Made by a program: the position numbers and the translations under genes
The notes under the pieces: model-generated
Databases searched by the model: none
Told to the model about the DNA's origin: nothing
The model's input: only the letters and a program-made list of their open reading frames with translations
In this document: piece after piece, positions 60,984 to 64,000 of the stretch
Layout: each line of letters begins with the position of its first letter
Numbering within the stretch: the stretch's first letter is position 1
Assembly: GCF_024707125.1 (NCBI RefSeq)
Contig: NZ_JANQAH010000005.1
Location: 1 to 64,000, forward strand
Origin: Devosia sp.
GTDB lineage: Bacteria; Pseudomonadota; Alphaproteobacteria; Rhizobiales; Devosiaceae
Reading direction: 5' to 3'
Length of the DNA stretch: 64,000 nucleotides

Positions 60984-61283
60984 ATGAAAACCACAGCCCC
61001 AAAACCTTCCGCCGCTGCTGCCATTGCGCTGGCTCTCGCCCTTGCCCTTGCGGGCACCGGCACGACCCAGGCGCAGTCCTGCCTTGGCCGTCAGGAAATT
61101 CAGGAGGCGGTGACCTCCGGCCAGATCATGTCGCTCGACGCGGTTCTGGCTTCGGCCGGGGTCGATCCCAGTGCTGAAATCCTGAATGTTCAGGTTTGCG
61201 ACCAGGGCGGACAACTTGTTTATATCATTGGTGTCTTGACGGCCGACGGTCAGGCGCAGAATTTGGTTCTGAACGCGCAATAG
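60984..61283 (+). CDS. FeuN-like small exported modulator
   Basis: 99 residues; Sec signal peptide AAAIALALALALAGTGTTQA ends at about residue 30, mature part 69 residues with two Cys (SCLGRQEIQEAV, VQVCDQGGQ) that may form a disulfide in the periplasm. C-terminal LVYIIGVLTADGQAQNLVL has PepSY-like character. In Sinorhizobium meliloti the small periplasmic FeuN is encoded just upstream of feuP and restrains the FeuQ kinase; location, size and export fit here. Sequence-level identity not verified. 22 bases before the response regulator. Confidence 0.68.
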   Translation: MKTTAPKPSAAAAIALALALALAGTGTTQAQSCLGRQEIQEAVTSGQIMSLDAVLASAGVDPSAEILNVQVCDQGGQLVYIIGVLTADGQAQNLVLNAQ

Positions 61284-61305
61284 CAGCTGAGCGGCGGGGG
61301 CAGTC

Positions 61306-61962
61306 ATGCGTATTCTGGTTGTCGAAGACGATACCAATCTCAACAGGCAGCTCAAGGAAGCTCTGACCGAAGCAGGCTATGTCGTGGACGTAGCCTTCGA
61401 CGGGGAAGAAGGGCACTTCCTGGGCGATACCGAACCCTATGATGCGGTGGTGCTCGATATCGGCCTGCCGCAAATGGATGGCCTTTCCGTGCTCGAAGAA
61501 TGGCGGCGGGCGGGCAAGACTTTGCCGGTGCTGCTGCTGACGGCGCGCGATCGCTGGAGCGACAAGGTGCAGGGCATCGATGCCGGCGCCGATGACTACG
61601 TGGCAAAACCATTCCACATGGAAGAAGTGCTGGCGCGCCTCCGCGCGCTGGTGCGCCGTGCCGCGGGCCATGCCAGCAATGAAATCACCGCCGGGCCGGT
61701 GCGGCTCGATGCGCGTTCGGGCCGTGTCACTGTGGACGGGCAGGCGATCAAGCTGACGAGCCACGAATTGCGGCTTCTGAGCTATCTCATGCACCACAAG
61801 GGCAAGGTGGTGTCGCGCACCGAACTGACCGAGCACCTTTACGATCAGGATTTTGATCGCGACAGCAATACGATCGAAGTGTTCGTGGGCCGCCTGCGCA
61901 AGAAGCTGCCGGAAGACTGCATCCAGACCGTGCGTGGCCTCGGCTACCAGATCATCGAATAG
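61306..61962 (+). CDS. feuP: OmpR-family response regulator, FeuP/PhoP-like
   Basis: 218 residues. Receiver domain 1-115: ILVVEDDTNLN (acidic pocket), phospho-acceptor Asp51 in AVVLDIGLPQMDGLSV, LLLTARD, and Lys in YVAKPFHMEEVLARLRALV. C-terminal winged helix 125-216: KLTSHELRLLSYLMHHKGKV, DRDSNTIEVFVGRLRKKL, IQTVRGLGYQI. Pairs with the downstream kinase, TTG start 8 bases after its stop. In rhizobia FeuPQ controls osmoadaptation and cyclic glucan export; targets here are unknown. Confidence 0.88.
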   Translation: MRILVVEDDTNLNRQLKEALTEAGYVVDVAFDGEEGHFLGDTEPYDAVVLDIGLPQMDGLSVLEEWRRAGKTLPVLLLTARDRWSDKVQGIDAGADDYVAKPFHMEEVLARLRALVRRAAGHASNEITAGPVRLDARSGRVTVDGQAIKLTSHELRLLSYLMHHKGKVVSRTELTEHLYDQDFDRDSNTIEVFVGRLRKKLPEDCIQTVRGLGYQIIE

Positions 61963-61970
61963 GAGCGGCC

Positions 61971-63401
61971 TTGTCCAGCGAGGCCGAGAAACCGGCGCCG
62001 CAACCCAATGCGGCCAAGAACTGGCTGCGCAAGGGTTCTATTGCCGCCTCGCTTTTTTGGCTGACGGTGGGTTGGCTGGTCGTGGCGCTGCTGGCGACCG
62101 GCTTCCTGCTGACCGATCTTTATTCGCGGGCGCTCGATACGACGCTGGGGCAGACGCTCGATTTTCATGTCGAAAGCCTTGCCGGTGTTTTGCTGGAAGT
62201 GGGTGATCCGCGTGATCCCGACATCGCGCTGGCCGATCCGCGTTTCGATCGGCCGCGATCGGGCTGGTACTGGATTATCCGCGACGGCGACGGGGTGCTG
62301 GTCAATCTTTCGACGTCCGTGGTGGGTATAGACCTGCCGCAGCTTTCGGGTTCGCTCGATGAGCAGGGCCGGCGGACGGGCGTGGTGGCGGATGCCTTTG
62401 GCACCCAGCTGCGGGTCGTCGAGCGCAGCGTGACCCTTGATGGGGAAACCTATCGTATCGAGGTGGCGGGCAATCTCACCGAAATCCTTGGGTTAGTGGA
62501 AGATTTTCGCGGGCAGACTTTTGTCGTGCTCGGGGCGGTGGGCGCCATGCTGGCGATCATGAGCGTGATCGTGGCGCGCTTTGCGTTGCGGCCGATCGAC
62601 AGGCTCAGTGCGGCCATCGAAAGCGTTCGCGAGGGCGAAAGCACGGAGATTACCGGGCAATATCCCACTGAAATCGCGCCGCTGGCCGAAGAGGTCAACG
62701 AGCTGCTGCGGTCCAATGCGCAGATCATCGAGCGGGCGCGCAATCAGGTGGGCAATCTTGCCCATGGGCTAAAGACGCCGATTGCCGTTCTGCGCAACGA
62801 GGCCGCCGCCAAAAAGGGTGCGCTGGCCGATGTGGTGCAGGCCGAGACCGAGAAGATGAGCAATATGGTCTCGACCTATCTCGAACGGGCGCGGCTGGCT
62901 GCACGCACGTCCATTGTCGGCAAGAAGGCCGACTCGACCATGATCATGCTGCGCCTGACGCGCGTGATGCGGAAAATCCATCCCGATGTGACGATTGCCT
63001 TCCAGCGGCCGGATGCATCGCTGCCCTGGTTCAGGGGCGACGAGGCCGACCTCGAGGAAATGGCGGGGAACCTCCTCGACAATGCCTGCAAGTGGTCCAA
63101 GGGGCAGGTTGGTGTGCGGCTTTCGAGCGAGCGCAATGCCAAGGGCACGCAATTGCTGATTCGCATCGACGACAACGGGCCCGGACTTTCCGAGGATGAC
63201 GCGCGCAAAGTGTTGCGCCGCGGTGTCAGGCTGGACGAGAAAACGCCGGGATCAGGACTTGGGCTGGATATCGTCAAGGAACTGGTTGATGTCTACGGCG
63301 GAAGCTTGGAGCTCAAGCGTTCCGCGCTTGGCGGGCTTCTGGTTGAACTCCGCCTGCCCACGGCGCGGCTTGGCGGTTTGGTTCGATCCCCTGCGGCCTG
63401 A
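61971..63401 (+). CDS. feuQ: Sensor histidine kinase, FeuQ-like
   Basis: 476 residues from a TTG at 61971, after AGGAG in the feuP stop region. N-terminal cytoplasmic tail, helix about 31-56 (ASLFWLTVGWLVVALLATGF), periplasmic sensor 60-180, second helix about 183-205 (VVLGAVGAMLAIMSVIVARF), HAMP (LRPIDRLSAAIESVREGEST). HisKA-type box NLAHGLKTPIAVLRNEA (His about 264), N box NLLDNACKWSKG, G boxes DDNGPGLSEDDA and GSGLGLDIVKELV. Resembles PhoQ/FeuQ. The periplasmic domain is the expected partner of FeuN. Confidence 0.87.
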   Translation: MSSEAEKPAPQPNAAKNWLRKGSIAASLFWLTVGWLVVALLATGFLLTDLYSRALDTTLGQTLDFHVESLAGVLLEVGDPRDPDIALADPRFDRPRSGWYWIIRDGDGVLVNLSTSVVGIDLPQLSGSLDEQGRRTGVVADAFGTQLRVVERSVTLDGETYRIEVAGNLTEILGLVEDFRGQTFVVLGAVGAMLAIMSVIVARFALRPIDRLSAAIESVREGESTEITGQYPTEIAPLAEEVNELLRSNAQIIERARNQVGNLAHGLKTPIAVLRNEAAAKKGALADVVQAETEKMSNMVSTYLERARLAARTSIVGKKADSTMIMLRLTRVMRKIHPDVTIAFQRPDASLPWFRGDEADLEEMAGNLLDNACKWSKGQVGVRLSSERNAKGTQLLIRIDDNGPGLSEDDARKVLRRGVRLDEKTPGSGLGLDIVKELVDVYGGSLELKRSALGGLLVELRLPTARLGGLVRSPAA

Positions 63402-63460
63402 CGCACTTTCGCCGCATTGGCTCAACAAGTACCGACCATATGCTGAAAAGGTCCATATCG

Positions 63461-63934
63461 ATGAATCGCTTCGCCCTGTTTGCCATGCCAGTTCTTGCTC
63501 TGGTTCTTGCCGGTTGCTCCAGCACCGGGACGAACCAGGTGGCCCAGGCGCCGGTTGTCACCGCTCCCGTCATCGCCCAGCCGCTGGTGGCGAGCTCTGC
63601 CCAGAACGTGCAGCAGGCGCGCCTGACGACCAATATCTCGAACGGTTTCGTTGATCCGGCAGCTCTCGCGGTGATGACCGCCAAGGATCTGAACGAGGCC
63701 AACAGCGCCCAGTTCTATGCCCTGCAGTTCGGCCGCCCCGGCGCCCCGCGCCAGTGGGCCGGTGACAAGGGCACGACCGGTTCGGTTTCCGTGGGCCCCT
63801 ATGTCCGCGTCAACAATCTCGATTGTCGCGACTTCACCCACACGGTCAAGGTCAATGGCCAGGACTATGTGAAGAAGGGTACCGCCTGCCGCGAGCAGAC
63901 CGGTAACTGGAACGTCGTCCAGGGCGCCGCTTAA
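63461..63934 (+). CDS. Surface lipoprotein, RT0821/17-kDa antigen-like
   Basis: 157 residues from the ATG at 63461 (MNRFALFAMPVLALVLAGCS), 9 bases after AAAAGG; an ATG at 63440 lies 7 codons upstream without ribosome site. Lipobox VLAGC gives lipidation at Cys19. The mature part has an Ala/Val/Gln-rich linker, then FVDPAALAVMTAKDLNEANS and a C-terminal beta domain with two Cys (NNLDCRDFTHTVKVNGQ, GTACREQTGNWNVVQG) as in the RT0821/Lpp0805 surface protein family. Follows the kinase by 59 bases and could be co-transcribed with feuPQ. Confidence 0.78.
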   Translation: MNRFALFAMPVLALVLAGCSSTGTNQVAQAPVVTAPVIAQPLVASSAQNVQQARLTTNISNGFVDPAALAVMTAKDLNEANSAQFYALQFGRPGAPRQWAGDKGTTGSVSVGPYVRVNNLDCRDFTHTVKVNGQDYVKKGTACREQTGNWNVVQGAA

Positions 63935-63963
63935 CGACAAGTCCGTGCTCGGCAGTTAAGGAT

Positions 63964-63997
63964 TGTTTACCTGCGGGCGGTAGGCTCGCGGTAAACA
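63964..63997. promoter_or_regulatory. Inverted repeat at the right window edge
   Basis: TGTTTACC (63964-63971) and GGTAAACA (63990-63997) with an 18-base spacer. It may be a binding site or promoter element of the next gene beyond the window. Confidence 0.3.
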
Positions 63998-64000
63998 CCC

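Overview
The window looks like chromosomal DNA from a high-GC alphaproteobacterium of the order Hyphomicrobiales, most likely Devosia or a close relative. This rests on gene content: a rhizobial-type rhamnose ABC operon, MucR, a FeuP/FeuQ-type two-component system, small DUF1491, DUF2336, DUF5330 and DUF6456 proteins, a TIGR03808-type Tat protein and a Rhodobacter-type gene transfer agent (GTA) cluster. No rRNA, tRNA, CRISPR array or integrase was seen.

Layout. 1-7.3 kb: L-rhamnose uptake and catabolism. rhaD (5' part only, damaged by indels) diverges from rhaR, rhaS, rhaT, rhaP, rhaQ and a rhamnose mutarotase; no rhamnulokinase is present. 7.3-19.6 kb: housekeeping and envelope genes (DUF3422, an epimerase, two tandem small secreted paralogues, an SH3 protein, a rhizobial-type asparaginase, a Tat-exported repeat protein, a HerA-like ATPase coupled to a Rossmann-type protein, a receiver protein, superoxide dismutase, an oligopeptidase). 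19.8-25.7 kb: a complete seven-gene Mrp Na+/H+ antiporter operon. 25.8-34.7 kb: regulators and cell-cycle or envelope genes (MucR, a DnaA-domain-IV-only protein, DUF6456, acyltransferase, SufE, a DivJ/PleC-like histidine kinase, a peptidoglycan-binding protein, DUF2336). 34.7-45.4 kb: a lipoprotein, ChrA, a five-gene minus-strand operon, a phosphotransferase, a class A PBP, a YcgN-type protein, a degenerate GGDEF protein and an Hsp70-like protein.

45.5-60.9 kb: a syntenic GTA head-tail cluster with small and large terminase, portal, protease, capsid, connectors, tail tube, chaperones, tape measure, baseplate/hub, cell-wall peptidase, a 1249-residue tip protein and an endolysin. It has no integrase, repressor or replication genes. 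It is interrupted by a two-gene, lower-GC insertion (48.3-49.2 kb) that ends in its own intrinsic terminator, and by REP-like palindromes. 61-64 kb: a feuN-like modulator, response regulator, sensor kinase and a surface lipoprotein.

Two themes cut across the window. First, at least six genes carry single-base frameshifts, mostly in G/C homopolymers; rhaD alone has about seven. Every shift leaves a good protein sequence in the next frame, so base-calling error is more likely than gene decay. Second, palindromic REP-like elements of several families are scattered between genes, and several strong hairpins sit at start codons or between operons (ansA leader, the 34.65 kb lipoprotein, the feuN leader). 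The most unusual items are the cargo gene pair inside the GTA cluster and these hairpin-occluded starts.
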